Assembly: GCF_032594915.1 (NCBI RefSeq)
Contig: NZ_CP118733.1
Location: 186,001-250,000 of the forward strand
Direction of reading: 5' to 3'
DNA: 64,000 bases
From: Streptococcus sp. 29896
GTDB taxonomy: Bacteria > Bacillota > Bacilli > Lactobacillales > Streptococcaceae
Positions 55,757 to 63,994 of this stretch are shown piece by piece. The position numbers were made by a program, and so were the translations under genes. The notes below the pieces were generated by a model. That model was not told where the DNA came from, searched no databases, and saw nothing but the letters and a program-made list of their open reading frames with translations. Within the stretch, counting starts at the first letter, position 1; every line of letters begins with the position of its first letter.

Positions 55757-55776
55757 ATATACTGATTTTTGTATAT
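55757..55776. promoter_or_regulatory. Candidate PadR operator
   Basis: ATATAC-TGATTTTT-GTATAT is a 6-bp perfect inverted repeat with PadR-like spacing, 40 bases before the padR start. Confidence 0.45.
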
Positions 55777-55845
55777 ATCAAAATTTACTATATATAAAAT
55801 ATACACCCACTTAAATAAATTGTCAAGTCATTTGAGGGAAATTTT

Positions 55846-55876
55846 TTCAAAAAAATAGGACTGGTATTCCAGTCCT
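55846..55876 (-). terminator. Rho-independent terminator after the FocA-type gene
   Basis: AGGACTGG and CCAGTCCT form an 8-bp stem around a 4-base loop. On the minus strand it is followed by a T run. Confidence 0.85.
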
Positions 55877-55885
55877 GTTTGTAGT

Positions 55886-56692
55886 TTAGTCCACATAGAG
55901 TTTTGATTTATTGCTGAGCCAGCTGTAAAGGAAGCCGATCAGGATACCACCGCCGACAAAGTTTCCAAGACCTGAGAAGAGGAAGTTGGTCAATACGCTC
56001 ATCACCGTCATTCCCTCGACAGCTCCGCCATTTGCAAAGAAAGCAAGAGAGAAGGTTGAGAAGTTGGCAATTACGTGCTCAAAGCCGAGGAAGGCAAAGA
56101 TGAAGATGATAAAGATGAGGGAAATCACACGTCCAGCATCGTCTTTCATACGCATAGAAATAAAGACTGCGATGTTGACCACGATGTTGGCAAAGATCCC
56201 TTCGACAAACTGGGTCAATGGGGTCTTCATCAGTTTGGCAGTCGTAGCCTGGATCAAGTAGCTATGCTCGTCTAGGTGACCAACTTGGTAAGGTTGGGTG
56301 TAAGAGAGTAGGAAGCAGACAATCACTGCACCAACGAAGTTGAAGAAGATACAGGTTGCTAAAATCTTAAGAGCAGTTTTGGTTGGGATAACCTTGCGGT
56401 GAACAGCGGAAGTCATATACATCATGTTGGATGTACCGAGCTCGGCATTCATGTAGAGAATCATGACCAAGCACCAACCGAACATAAGTCCGTAACCAAA
56501 TTTACCCAAGCCATCCACGATGTGGTTAAGCTTGTCAGCGACATAGGCTGAAATTGCCAAACCAATTGCCAGATAAACGCTGGCCATGGCTGCCCGAATC
56601 GCATAGGCAAAGAAGTTGCTTTCAATCAAGTCAGCCTTTTTCTTGATACTCTTGTCTATGTTGTAAATGAGTGTATCCTGATTTTCTGCCAT
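55886..56692 (-). CDS. Formate/nitrite transporter family channel
   Basis: The 268-residue membrane protein has six helices and FNT motifs: NMMYMTSAVHRK near the centre, and the later ANFSTFSLAFF that contributes to the pore. FNT proteins pass formate, nitrite or related small anions. In a fermenting streptococcus with pyruvate formate-lyase, formate export is the likely role. It has its own terminator and no co-transcribed neighbour. Confidence 0.9.
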   Translation of the reverse strand: MAENQDTLIYNIDKSIKKKADLIESNFFAYAIRAAMASVYLAIGLAISAYVADKLNHIVDGLGKFGYGLMFGWCLVMILYMNAELGTSNMMYMTSAVHRKVIPTKTALKILATCIFFNFVGAVIVCFLLSYTQPYQVGHLDEHSYLIQATTAKLMKTPLTQFVEGIFANIVVNIAVFISMRMKDDAGRVISLIFIIFIFAFLGFEHVIANFSTFSLAFFANGGAVEGMTVMSVLTNFLFSGLGNFVGGGILIGFLYSWLSNKSKLYVD

Positions 56693-56946
56693 AATAGTCT
56701 CCTTTATTTGTTAGCGGATATTGAAAAGTTTCTCACAATAAACGAGTATAACAGAAAATGACTAAAATAGTAAGTGTTTTTCGGCAAAAACACAAAGTAA
56801 TCGCTCTCATTTTTCTCCTGAAAATTTCCAAGCCCTCTAAGTCGGAAATAGGCGAGATTTTAAGAAGAAGCTGGCTCTTTTCTCCTTCTGATTTCTTGAA
56901 ACTATGCTACAATATAGATAGAAAAGATCGGAAAAGAGGAGACAAT

Positions 56947-58488
56947 ATGTCACAAACAATTGCCTTTGGTTATGGTAAAACAATCGCAGAAATTCCCTTG
57001 AAACGACTTAATCGGCACGGGATTATAGCTGGAGCAACAGGGACGGGTAAAACGGTGACCCTTAAAGTCTTGGCAGAGCAGTTGAGTGATGCAGGGATTC
57101 CAGTATTTCTGGCCGATATAAAGGGAGACTTGACTAGTCTGGCGGCGGAAAACAGCAAGGAGATTGACCCAGGCCGTTTGGAAGCAACGCAGTATGGTGA
57201 CTACCAGCCAGCAGCCTATCCAGTTGAATTGTGGGATGTCTTGGGCCAGGAGGGAATTCCTGTTCGCATGACGATTTCAGAGATGGGTCCTGTCTTGTTG
57301 ACCAGAATTTTGGGACTAAACGAAACCCAGGAAAGTATTTTGAACATCATCTTTAGTGTAGCAGATCAGGAAGGTCTACTCTTGCTTGATTTGATGGACT
57401 TGCGGGCTATGCTTAACTACGTGGCTGAAAATGCTGAAGAGCTCAGCAAGTATTATGGTAATATCCCAGCTCGCTCAGTTGGAGCCATTCTTCGTAGCCT
57501 GGTGGTTTTGGAACAGCAAGGTGGCAATCAATTCTTTGGTGAACCAAGTTTGGAAATTGCTGACTTGATGCGCACTAGCTCAGATGGTCGTGGAGTCATT
57601 AACATTCTCAATGCCAAGGACCTCTTTAATCAACCCACACTCTATTCAACTGTTTTGCTCAGTCTGTTGACAGAACTTTATGAAAGTTTACCAGAAGAAG
57701 GGGATTTGGACAAACCAAAATTAGTATTCTTCTTTGACGAAGCCCACGTGCTCTTCAAAGATGCACCAAAGGTTCTATTGGAAAAAATTGAACTGATTGT
57801 TCGACTGATTCGTTCCAAGGGTGTGGGTGTCTTCTTTGTTACTCAAAATCCGACAGACATTCCAGATAGCGTGGCAGCACAGTTGGGAAACCGCATCCAA
57901 CACGGTCTTCGTGCTTTTACGCCAAAAGAGCTCAAGACGGTGACAACAGTGGCTGAGACCTTCCGCCAAGAAGAGGGTCTTGATTTAGCCAAAGTCATTC
58001 AGGAATTGCAGGTAGGGGAAGCAGTGGTTTCCACCTTGCAGGAGGACGGAACTCCGAGTCTGGCAGATCGAGTTCTTATCTATCCACCTAAGAGTCTTTT
58101 GGGAACTGTAGAGCCAACAACAGTCTTGAACCTGATTAACAAATCCAGTCTTCTGGACAAGTATGCTGAGATGGTGGACCGCCAATCGGCCCATGAACAG
58201 ATCACAGCTCTGACGCAGGAGAAAGAGGCTGCCCTCCTTCAAGCTGCTGAGGAAGCGGAAAAGAAAAAGCAGGCTGAAAAGGAAGCCAAAGAAGCAGAAA
58301 AAGAAGCACAGGCAGCGGCAAAAGCCCAAGAAAAAGCGGAGAAAGCTGCTCAAAAAGCTAGCCAGTCAACCAGTCGCAGAACTGATTCAACTATGGACCG
58401 TTTTACTAAAAATCTGATGAGTCAGGTCGGTAGAGAGGTAGGGCGCGTGGTGACCCGAGGTATTTTGGGCATGTTAAAAGGGAAATAA
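56947..58488 (+). CDS. HerA-like ATPase (DUF853/YjgR family)
   Basis: The ATG at 56947 follows GAGGAG; the frame is open further upstream but the homology starts here. The 513-residue protein has Walker A GATGTGKT (residues 29-36), Walker B LVFFFDEAHVLF and the family motif FFVTQNPTDIPDSVAAQLGNR. The C-terminus is an Ala/Lys/Glu-rich coiled coil (about 420-480) and a short conserved tail. DUF853 proteins are HerA/FtsK-related ATPases of unknown role. A terminator overlaps the end of the gene. Confidence 0.88.
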   Translation: MSQTIAFGYGKTIAEIPLKRLNRHGIIAGATGTGKTVTLKVLAEQLSDAGIPVFLADIKGDLTSLAAENSKEIDPGRLEATQYGDYQPAAYPVELWDVLGQEGIPVRMTISEMGPVLLTRILGLNETQESILNIIFSVADQEGLLLLDLMDLRAMLNYVAENAEELSKYYGNIPARSVGAILRSLVVLEQQGGNQFFGEPSLEIADLMRTSSDGRGVINILNAKDLFNQPTLYSTVLLSLLTELYESLPEEGDLDKPKLVFFFDEAHVLFKDAPKVLLEKIELIVRLIRSKGVGVFFVTQNPTDIPDSVAAQLGNRIQHGLRAFTPKELKTVTTVAETFRQEEGLDLAKVIQELQVGEAVVSTLQEDGTPSLADRVLIYPPKSLLGTVEPTTVLNLINKSSLLDKYAEMVDRQSAHEQITALTQEKEAALLQAAEEAEKKKQAEKEAKEAEKEAQAAAKAQEKAEKAAQKASQSTSRRTDSTMDRFTKNLMSQVGREVGRVVTRGILGMLKGK

Positions 58489-58511
58489 GGGGGGCGGGCG
58501 TCCCCCTTTTA
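58487..58511 (+). terminator. Rho-independent terminator after the HerA-like gene
   Basis: AAGGGGG and CCCCCTT form a G/C-rich stem around GCGGGCGT, followed by Ts. It starts in the stop codon. Confidence 0.75.
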
Positions 58512-58590
58512 TTTGTAGGAGCAATTACTTGCCCCAGTTAGAGACCTGTGCTAAGATATGGAGAGTAACACTAGTTAGTGAGGAATAGAC

Positions 58591-59196
58591 ATGCAGGACA
58601 AACTTCATTCTCTTTTAAATAACCGCAGACCCAAACCCTTGGGCTTGGAACGAACCTATGCCGTCCTCCTTCCGCTGGTATTTTGGGATGACCAGTGGCA
58701 TATTTTATATCAATTGCGGAGCGAAGCCATTTCGCAACCAGGGGAGGTTTCCTTCCCAGGTGGGCGTGTGGAAGCGGGAGAAACCTATCAAGAAGCGGCC
58801 ATTCGAGAAACTATGGAAGAATTAAATCTTTCATCAGACCAGATTGACATTTTGGGAGAGCTGGATTACCTAGTCTTTGGCAAGTCTATGATTCGTTGCT
58901 TTGTCGGTATTCTTCAGATGGATTGGACAAGTATCAAACCCAATGAAGAAGTTGCCAAACTCTTTACCATTCCGCTGTCAACCATGCAGCGGTTGGAACC
59001 GACCTATTATCAGTTGGATTCGATTATTGATCCCCAAAGTAATTTTCCCTTTGAACGAATCCGTGGCGGTAAAGAGTATCCTTTCAGCCACCACCAACGC
59101 CTAGTTCCTTTTTATGAAGGATTGGAAGAAAACCTTTGGGGCATGACCGCCCAGTTCACCCAAGGATTTGTAGAGATGATAAAAGACAGCCAGTAG
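58591..59196 (+). CDS. Nudix hydrolase of the CoA pyrophosphatase type
   Basis: The 201-residue protein has the Nudix box GGRVEAGETYQEAAIRETMEEL (about residues 56-77); the usual Gly after EE is Asn. The segment before it (QPGEVSFPGG) matches the UPF0035/CoA-pyrophosphatase signature. Such enzymes split coenzyme A or related dinucleotides into 4'-phosphopantetheine and ADP. A terminator begins inside the last codons (59181-59212). Confidence 0.87.
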   Translation: MQDKLHSLLNNRRPKPLGLERTYAVLLPLVFWDDQWHILYQLRSEAISQPGEVSFPGGRVEAGETYQEAAIRETMEELNLSSDQIDILGELDYLVFGKSMIRCFVGILQMDWTSIKPNEEVAKLFTIPLSTMQRLEPTYYQLDSIIDPQSNFPFERIRGGKEYPFSHHQRLVPFYEGLEENLWGMTAQFTQGFVEMIKDSQ

Positions 59197-59212
59197 ATGG
59201 GCTGTCTTTTTT
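59181..59212 (+). terminator. Rho-independent terminator overlapping the Nudix gene end
   Basis: AAAAGACAGCC and GGGCTGTCTTTT pair around 7 bases that include the stop codon. Confidence 0.85.
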
Positions 59213-59251
59213 GTTGTGGCATAGAACAATTTCAGTCAGGCTTGGTCATGC

Positions 59252-59716
59252 TTATTTTTTTCTAGTGTTTGCAGATTTCATAAGCAGACTAATGACACCT
59301 GTAGCAAAGATTGGGGCAAAGGATCGGATAATCTTTTCCGCACTGGCATAGGAATTTGACTTAGCAATTAATTGAGAGGTTTCTTGAATTTGATCTAAAT
59401 CAAGATGCTTACCAGATTGTTTTGCGATATCGGGTGATTCGGATAAAAAACTCATGAGCAATTTGGCACGTCTTGCTCTGTCAGGGTCAACTTGCTGCAA
59501 CTGTTCAATTTCAAACTCTACTACCGTTCGAATGGCTATGTAATGGAGCTTTGATAATTTACTCCGATTTGTCTCTAGATTACTGATAGTCTGCTTGGTC
59601 ACTCCAATTAGGGTGGCAAGATCTTCACTAGTCCATCCAATGGTCTCTCGAATCTCTTTTAGATTAGCTTGCATGATAGGTGCCAAGGTTGTTGAGTTTG
59701 GATACTTTTCGTTCAT
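59252..59716 (-). CDS. XRE-type regulator with C-terminal hydrophobic segment
   Basis: The 154-residue protein has a Cro/C1 helix-turn-helix near residues 18-50 (TSEDLATLIGVTKQTISNLE). A helical middle and a short hydrophobic stretch near the end (FAPIFATGVISLLM) follow. The start lies behind AAGGAATTCCC. It is divergent from two unknown genes across a 174-base AT-rich gap, in which TTTTGTT-N7-AACAAAA could be its operator. It is likely the regulator of this small module. Confidence 0.8.
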   Translation of the reverse strand: MNEKYPNSTTLAPIMQANLKEIRETIGWTSEDLATLIGVTKQTISNLETNRSKLSKLHYIAIRTVVEFEIEQLQQVDPDRARRAKLLMSFLSESPDIAKQSGKHLDLDQIQETSQLIAKSNSYASAEKIIRSFAPIFATGVISLLMKSANTRKK

Positions 59717-59829
59717 GGGAATTCCTTCATCTCTTTTTCTATATTATATCAAAAAATGAACAAACAATGATTTTTTTTGTTAATCAAAAAACAAAATGGA
59801 CAAAAATATATTTTAGTTGTATAAAAATC

Positions 59830-59858
59830 TTGACAAAATAAAAATGTTGAATTATACT
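59830..59858 (+). promoter_or_regulatory. Consensus promoter of the coiled-coil gene pair
   Basis: TTGACA (59830-59835) and TATACT (59853-59858) are 17 bases apart, 32 bases before the start codon. Confidence 0.8.
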
Positions 59859-59890
59859 GGATGTAGAAATTAATAAAGAGGAGTAGAACT

Positions 59891-60712
59891 ATGGGCCAAA
59901 CCATTGTGGAGGAACTTCGTACATTTCGAAAATTGATAATTGAGTTTGAGCAAGTGACCAGAGAAAATGAAGCGGCGAAATTGAAGGTCAAGGAGGCAAA
60001 GGACTATCAACCCAAAAGACTAGCTGGGTTTGATGATGCCTATTTAACCAAGTTTGTCGTGGACAGAATTGGGGAAGCACCTACTCCGTTTGGTCCATTA
60101 GATCTTAGAAGATTGTCCAAAAGGGCAGTAGCCAAGCGAGATGCAGCTATACAGAGATACAATGAGAAGCTAGAGCAGGTCAAACAAGAGTACAATCACC
60201 TCTACCACGATAAAAGGCAGGAGTTTCAACGGTTGGACCAGGAGGAAAAAACAGGTAAACTCTCATTTGCAGAAGAGCAACTCTATAAGACAAGTCAAGT
60301 GCTAGCAGAGGTGACTAGGAAGGTAGAATCTGTAAACTTGTTGCCTCCCTCGCTCTATTCCTGCCATGCTATCGACAGACTGATTACTTATTTCGAAGAT
60401 TGGCGAGCAGACACACTGAAAGAAGCCATCAATTTGTACTTTGATGAGTCTTGGAGAAAAGATGAAAGCCAACGTTTACAACGATCTTTTGAGGCGCTAG
60501 CACAGCAAATGAAAGGTAATGAAGAGCAAGTTTCCGAAGTGCTTAAACTTGTTAGAGAGACTAGAGACACGCAGTTTGAAATAATGAATGGTAATGAAGA
60601 GCAAGTTTCCGAAGTACTTAAACTTGTTAGTGAGACTAGAGACGCGCTGTTTGAAATGAGGAGCAAGGTCGATGATATCGACTATTCTATTTACGAGTTG
60701 AAAAACAAATAA
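59891..60712 (+). CDS. Coiled-coil protein of unknown function
   Basis: The 273-residue protein starts after AGAGGAG. Its N-terminal two thirds are charged helices. A conserved-looking stretch LPPSLYSCHAIDRLITYFEDWRADTLKEAINLYFDE (split over residues about 155-190) is familiar from uncharacterised Firmicute proteins that precede phage-like or mobile modules. The C-terminus has two 25-residue repeats (GNEEQVSEVLKLV...) followed by a final helix. No membrane segment or catalytic motif is seen. It is the first gene of a two-gene operon facing the XRE regulator. I do not recognise a function. Confidence 0.6.
   Translation: MGQTIVEELRTFRKLIIEFEQVTRENEAAKLKVKEAKDYQPKRLAGFDDAYLTKFVVDRIGEAPTPFGPLDLRRLSKRAVAKRDAAIQRYNEKLEQVKQEYNHLYHDKRQEFQRLDQEEKTGKLSFAEEQLYKTSQVLAEVTRKVESVNLLPPSLYSCHAIDRLITYFEDWRADTLKEAINLYFDESWRKDESQRLQRSFEALAQQMKGNEEQVSEVLKLVRETRDTQFEIMNGNEEQVSEVLKLVSETRDALFEMRSKVDDIDYSIYELKNK
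60515..60664 (+). repeat. Two tandem 75-bp repeats in the coiled-coil gene
   Basis: The units start at 60515 and 60590 and encode GNEEQVSEVLKLVRETRD / GNEEQVSEVLKLVSETRD plus variable ends. The first 40 or so bases are nearly identical. Confidence 0.85.
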
Positions 60713-60723
60713 GGAGAACAAAT

Positions 60724-61128
60724 ATGGTGAGTAAAAAATTTCAAGAATATATCGATATGAGCGCAAGAGCAGGAAAGGTTGGAGGGGCTAATAACTATCA
60801 AGCAGCGTTATTATTAGGAGGTTTTTTAGTTGGATGTTTAGCAACACAAGTTTGGAACCATTTTTTCAAGGGGCTCAAACAAGAGAAAGAAGGAGCAGCC
60901 AAGCAAGCAAACCAAGAACAAACATATAAAGTAGTGCGCTTACCCAAAGAAGTTGCGGATGAATTAAGAAAAAGTTGCCCCTCCCTGACTATTGGAACAA
61001 GGTTTCACCTTATTGACCAACTAGAAATTGCAGGAAAAGAGACAGCCTTTATCGACATTGTAGGAGGAAAAAGCAATCCTTACTTAGTACCGTTTGATAT
61101 TCTCCACTCTATTTCGGACATAGCATAA
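60724..61128 (+). CDS. Small membrane protein of unknown function
   Basis: The 134-residue protein starts behind AAGGAG, 11 bases after the coiled-coil gene. A hydrophobic segment (AALLLGGFLVGCLATQVW, about residues 27-44) is followed by a cytoplasmic or external domain with VVRLPKEVADELRKSCPSL and a beta-rich end. I know no matching family. The shared operon suggests that it works with the coiled-coil protein, perhaps as a membrane anchor. Confidence 0.6.
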   Translation: MVSKKFQEYIDMSARAGKVGGANNYQAALLLGGFLVGCLATQVWNHFFKGLKQEKEGAAKQANQEQTYKVVRLPKEVADELRKSCPSLTIGTRFHLIDQLEIAGKETAFIDIVGGKSNPYLVPFDILHSISDIA

Positions 61129-61157
61129 AAGGAACACTTGTTCAAGTGTTCCTTTTT
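61127..61157 (+). terminator. Rho-independent terminator after the two-gene module
   Basis: AAAAGGAACACTT pairs with AAGTGTTCCTTTT around GTTC. Confidence 0.88.
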
Positions 61158-61183
61158 AAGGATTTCCTATTGTAAAATGGAAT

Positions 61184-61858
61184 TCATCTTACTTTTTGAG
61201 TTTCCAATAAATGTTGACCTACTAGTGCAGCAAAAGCAGCACCAACTAGCGGTGCAAGGATAAAGATCCAAACTTGACTGAGAGCTTCTCCACCGAGGAA
61301 GAGAGCTGGGGCCAAGCTACATGCTGGGTTGACAGAGAGACCTGTGATGTTCAAGCCCAAAAGAATCAAGAGGGTCAAAGTCAATCTGATAACGAGACCA
61401 GCAATTTTTCCATTGCCCTTGCTTGCTGAAGTTACTGTAACGATAACCAAAACAAAGATAAAGGTTGCGATTGTTTCAAACAAGAAAGCACCTGCGGCAT
61501 TTACAGTTGAAAATCCATTTTCTCCTAAACTTGCTGTTGAAAGTCCAGCATTTGACAAGAAGAGAATCAAGGTTGCTGAAGCAAGGATTGCTCCCAAAAC
61601 TTGCGCAGCTACACAAGTAGCAAACTCTTGTGCATTCAAACGTTTGTTGATGAACATAGCCAATGAAACAGCAGGTTTCAAGTGTGCACCCGAAACAGTA
61701 CCGATACTGTAAGCAGCCGCTACAATAGAAAGACCAAAGGCAAATGCAATTCCAAGGTGGCCAAGACCATCTACACCATTACCAAAAACAACAGCGCCAG
61801 TCCCAATAAAGACCAACATAAATGTACTGATTAATTCGGCTAAAAACTTTTTAGACAT
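61184..61858 (-). CDS. Aquaporin/MIP-family channel with altered NPA motifs
   Basis: The start at 61858 follows GGAGG by 7 bases. The 224-residue protein has six membrane helices and two half-helices, as in aquaporins. The first NPA box reads Lys-Pro-Ala (SGAHLKPAVSLA) and the second Asn-Pro-Ala-Cys (LSVNPACSLAPAL). The Arg of the selectivity filter, which normally follows the second NPA, is therefore replaced by Cys. Both changes are clear in the DNA. Water, glycerol or hydrogen peroxide passage is possible, but the altered pore makes the substrate uncertain. Confidence 0.88.
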   Translation of the reverse strand: MSKKFLAELISTFMLVFIGTGAVVFGNGVDGLGHLGIAFAFGLSIVAAAYSIGTVSGAHLKPAVSLAMFINKRLNAQEFATCVAAQVLGAILASATLILFLSNAGLSTASLGENGFSTVNAAGAFLFETIATFIFVLVIVTVTSASKGNGKIAGLVIRLTLTLLILLGLNITGLSVNPACSLAPALFLGGEALSQVWIFILAPLVGAAFAALVGQHLLETQKVR

Positions 61859-61881
61859 GTTTTTTCCTCCGGTCATCTATC

Positions 61882-61896
61882 ATGAATCGTTTTCAT
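61882..61896. promoter_or_regulatory. Weak cre-like palindrome upstream of the aquaporin gene
   Basis: ATGAATCGTTTTCAT resembles a CcpA site but its arms are one base short of the usual spacing. Confidence 0.3.
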
Positions 61897-61979
61897 AAAA
61901 ATTTCAAGAAAATTAATTTAAACAGATGTGCAGGTGGATTGGATGCAGTGTTTCGTAGTTGGGTGTTTTATAGAAATCA

Positions 61980-62016
61980 AAAAAGCACTTGAAACCATTG
62001 ATTTCAAGTGCTTTTT
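61980..62016. terminator. Terminator after rpmG
   Basis: AAAAAGCACTTGAAA and TTTCAAGTGCTTTTT form a long stem around 7 bases, with A and T runs on both sides so it can act in both directions. Confidence 0.88.
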
Positions 62017-62024
62017 CAGTTCAA

Positions 62025-62174
62025 TTATTTCACCTCAGTAAAAATCACGTGCTTACGCAATTTTGGTGAGTATTTTTTCAATTGAAGACGGTCTGGAGTG
62101 TTACGTTTGTTTTTTGAAGTAAGGTACAAACGCTCACCAGATTCTTTGTGTTCAAGTGTAATATTTACGCGCAT
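62025..62174 (-). CDS. rpmG: 50S ribosomal protein L33
   Basis: This 49-residue gene encodes [20 protein letters not shown] and ends KHVIFTEVK, the L33 pattern. It lacks the CxxC pairs, so it is the zinc-independent type; another, zinc-binding copy may exist elsewhere. It lies 15 bases behind rpmF, the usual streptococcal arrangement. Confidence 0.93.
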   Translation of the reverse strand: MRVNITLEHKESGERLYLTSKNKRNTPDRLQLKKYSPKLRKHVIFTEVK

Positions 62175-62189
62175 GGTATCTCCCTTCTA

Positions 62190-62372
62190 TTATTCAGCTG
62201 AAGCAGCCTTAGCGATTTTACGTCCTTTGTAGTATCCTTTCAAAGATACACGGTGAGAACGTGAGTAATCTCCAGTAGTTTCATCAAATTTCACAGTTGG
62301 AGCTGCTACTTTATAGTGAGTACGACGTTTGTTTTTCTTCGCTTTTGAAGTGCGACGTGCAGGTACTGCCAT
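62190..62372 (-). CDS. rpmF: 50S ribosomal protein L32
   Basis: The 60-residue protein starts [20 protein letters not shown], the standard L32 opening, and has no zinc-binding cysteines. It is a small basic protein of the large subunit, co-transcribed with rpmG and divergent from hisS. Confidence 0.95.
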
Positions 62373-62646
62373 TTCTTTCTTCCTCCGTTAAATATAAGGG
62401 CATAGCCCTTTTTAAATCTAAAATAGTGTGTATGACTTTCGTCAACTTTAACAGTATAACAAAAGTTTTTTGTAAAGTAAAGTTACTTGACAGATTTTTT
62501 TCACTTTTTTGGCAAATAGCAGAGCATTTATGGTAAAATAAGGAGGATTGCAAGGCTCGGCTGGTAGAGTTTGAGCCCTTATGACTTAATTTGGAAAGGA
62601 ATAAGCACAACTTCGATTGATATAAGTTGGCTTTATACACTTTATT

Positions 62647-63930
62647 ATGAAACTACAAAAACCAAAAGGAACGCAAGATTTACTACCGCAGGACACGGCC
62701 AAGTGGCAATACGTGGAAAACTTTGCTCGGAACATTTTCAAACAGTACAATTACGCTGAGATTCGCACACCGATTTTCGAGCATTACGAGGTGATTAGTC
62801 GCTCAGTTGGGGATACCACAGACATTGTGACCAAGGAAATGTATGATTTCTATGACAAGGGCGACCGCCATATTACCCTACGTCCAGAAGGGACAGCACC
62901 GGTTGTTCGCTCTTATGTCGAAAACAAGCTTTTTGCCCCAGAAGTACAAAAGCCAGCTAAATTCTATTACATGGGTCCAATGTTCCGTTATGAGCGGCCG
63001 CAGGCAGGTCGTCTTCGTCAGTTCCACCAGATTGGTGTGGAGAGCTTTGGTTCCAATAATCCAGCGACAGACGTGGAAACCATTGCTATGGCCTACCACT
63101 TCTTTGAGGAGCTGGGGATCAAGGACATTCGCCTCCACCTCAACAGTCTGGGTAATCCAGAGAGCCGTGCCGCCTATCGTCAGGCCCTGATTGACTATCT
63201 GACGCCACTCAAGGACCAGCTATCTAAGGATAGCCAGCGTCGCTTGGAAGAAAATCCATTGCGTGTGTTGGATTCCAAGGAAAAAGAAGACAAGATTGCG
63301 GTGGAAAATGCACCGTCTATCTTGGACTATCTGGATGGGGAAAGTACAGCCCACTTTGAAGCAGTCAAGTCCATGCTGGACAGTTTGGGGATTGCTTACA
63401 CCATTGATACCAACATGGTACGCGGTCTGGACTACTACAACCACACTATTTTCGAGTTTATGACAGAGGTGGGTGGCAATGACCTGACCATCTGTGCTGG
63501 TGGTCGCTACGACGGCCTGGTGTTTTATTTCGGTGGGCCAGAAACCGCTGGTTTTGGCTTTGGTATGGGGATTGAACGCCTCATTCTTGTCCTTGAAAAG
63601 CAAGGTATTGAGCTTCCTCTTGACACCCAGTTAGATGTCTACATCGCAGTTTTAGGTCAGGAGGCCAATGACGGAGCGCTTGAGTTGGTTCAAGCCATCC
63701 GCAAGCAAGGGTTCCGAGCAGAGCGCGACTATCTGGACCGCAAGCTCAAGGCCCAGTTTAAGTCGGCAGATGTCTTTGGAGCCAAGGCCATCATTACCCT
63801 AGGTGGTAGCGAAATCGAATCAGGACAGGTGGTGGTTAAAAATAACCAGACAAGAAGTCAAGTTGAAACAAGCTTGGAAACACTTAAAACAGATTTTGCA
63901 AGTATTTTAGAAGCATTGGAGAAGCAGTAG
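62647..63930 (+). CDS. hisS: Histidyl-tRNA synthetase
   Basis: The 427-residue class II synthetase charges tRNA-His. Motif 1 lies around [12 protein letters not shown], motif 2 at [17 protein letters not shown] and motif 3 at [13 protein letters not shown]. The histidine-specific boxes are [11 protein letters not shown] and [15 protein letters not shown]-terminal anticodon-binding domain (about residues 330-427) follows. No Shine-Dalgarno precedes the ATG; TATACA lies 7 bases upstream, so a leaderless form is possible. No T-box leader is visible. Confidence 0.96.
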   Translation: MKLQKPKGTQDLLPQDTAKWQYVENFARNIFKQYNYAEIRTPIFEHYEVISRSVGDTTDIVTKEMYDFYDKGDRHITLRPEGTAPVVRSYVENKLFAPEVQKPAKFYYMGPMFRYERPQAGRLRQFHQIGVESFGSNNPATDVETIAMAYHFFEELGIKDIRLHLNSLGNPESRAAYRQALIDYLTPLKDQLSKDSQRRLEENPLRVLDSKEKEDKIAVENAPSILDYLDGESTAHFEAVKSMLDSLGIAYTIDTNMVRGLDYYNHTIFEFMTEVGGNDLTICAGGRYDGLVFYFGGPETAGFGFGMGIERLILVLEKQGIELPLDTQLDVYIAVLGQEANDGALELVQAIRKQGFRAERDYLDRKLKAQFKSADVFGAKAIITLGGSEIESGQVVVKNNQTRSQVETSLETLKTDFASILEALEKQ

Positions 63931-63955
63931 CCTAAGGCACTGCTTTTTTCTGTTC
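63924..63955 (+). terminator. Rho-independent terminator after hisS
   Basis: GCAGT and ACTGC with inner GCC/GGC pairs form a hairpin that contains the hisS stop codon and runs into six Ts. Confidence 0.8.
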
Positions 63956-63965
63956 AAAAAACAGA

Positions 63966-63994
63966 TTGAAAAGACAGAGTGGATTTGATATACT
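63966..63994 (+). promoter_or_regulatory. Promoter for a gene beyond the right edge
   Basis: TTGAAA (63966-63971) and TATACT (63989-63994) are 17 bases apart at the end of the window. Confidence 0.6.

Noticed and set aside
56758-56946. 63-residue N-terminal extension of the HerA-like ATPase
   Set aside because: It lacks a ribosome binding site and family similarity, while GAGGAG precedes the ATG at 56947.
59252-61128. Toxin-antitoxin pair
   Set aside because: The XRE protein is divergent rather than co-transcribed, and neither partner shows a toxin fold or motif.
62540-62646. T-box leader for hisS
   Set aside because: No AGGGTGG-type T-box sequence, specifier loop or antiterminator pair was found.
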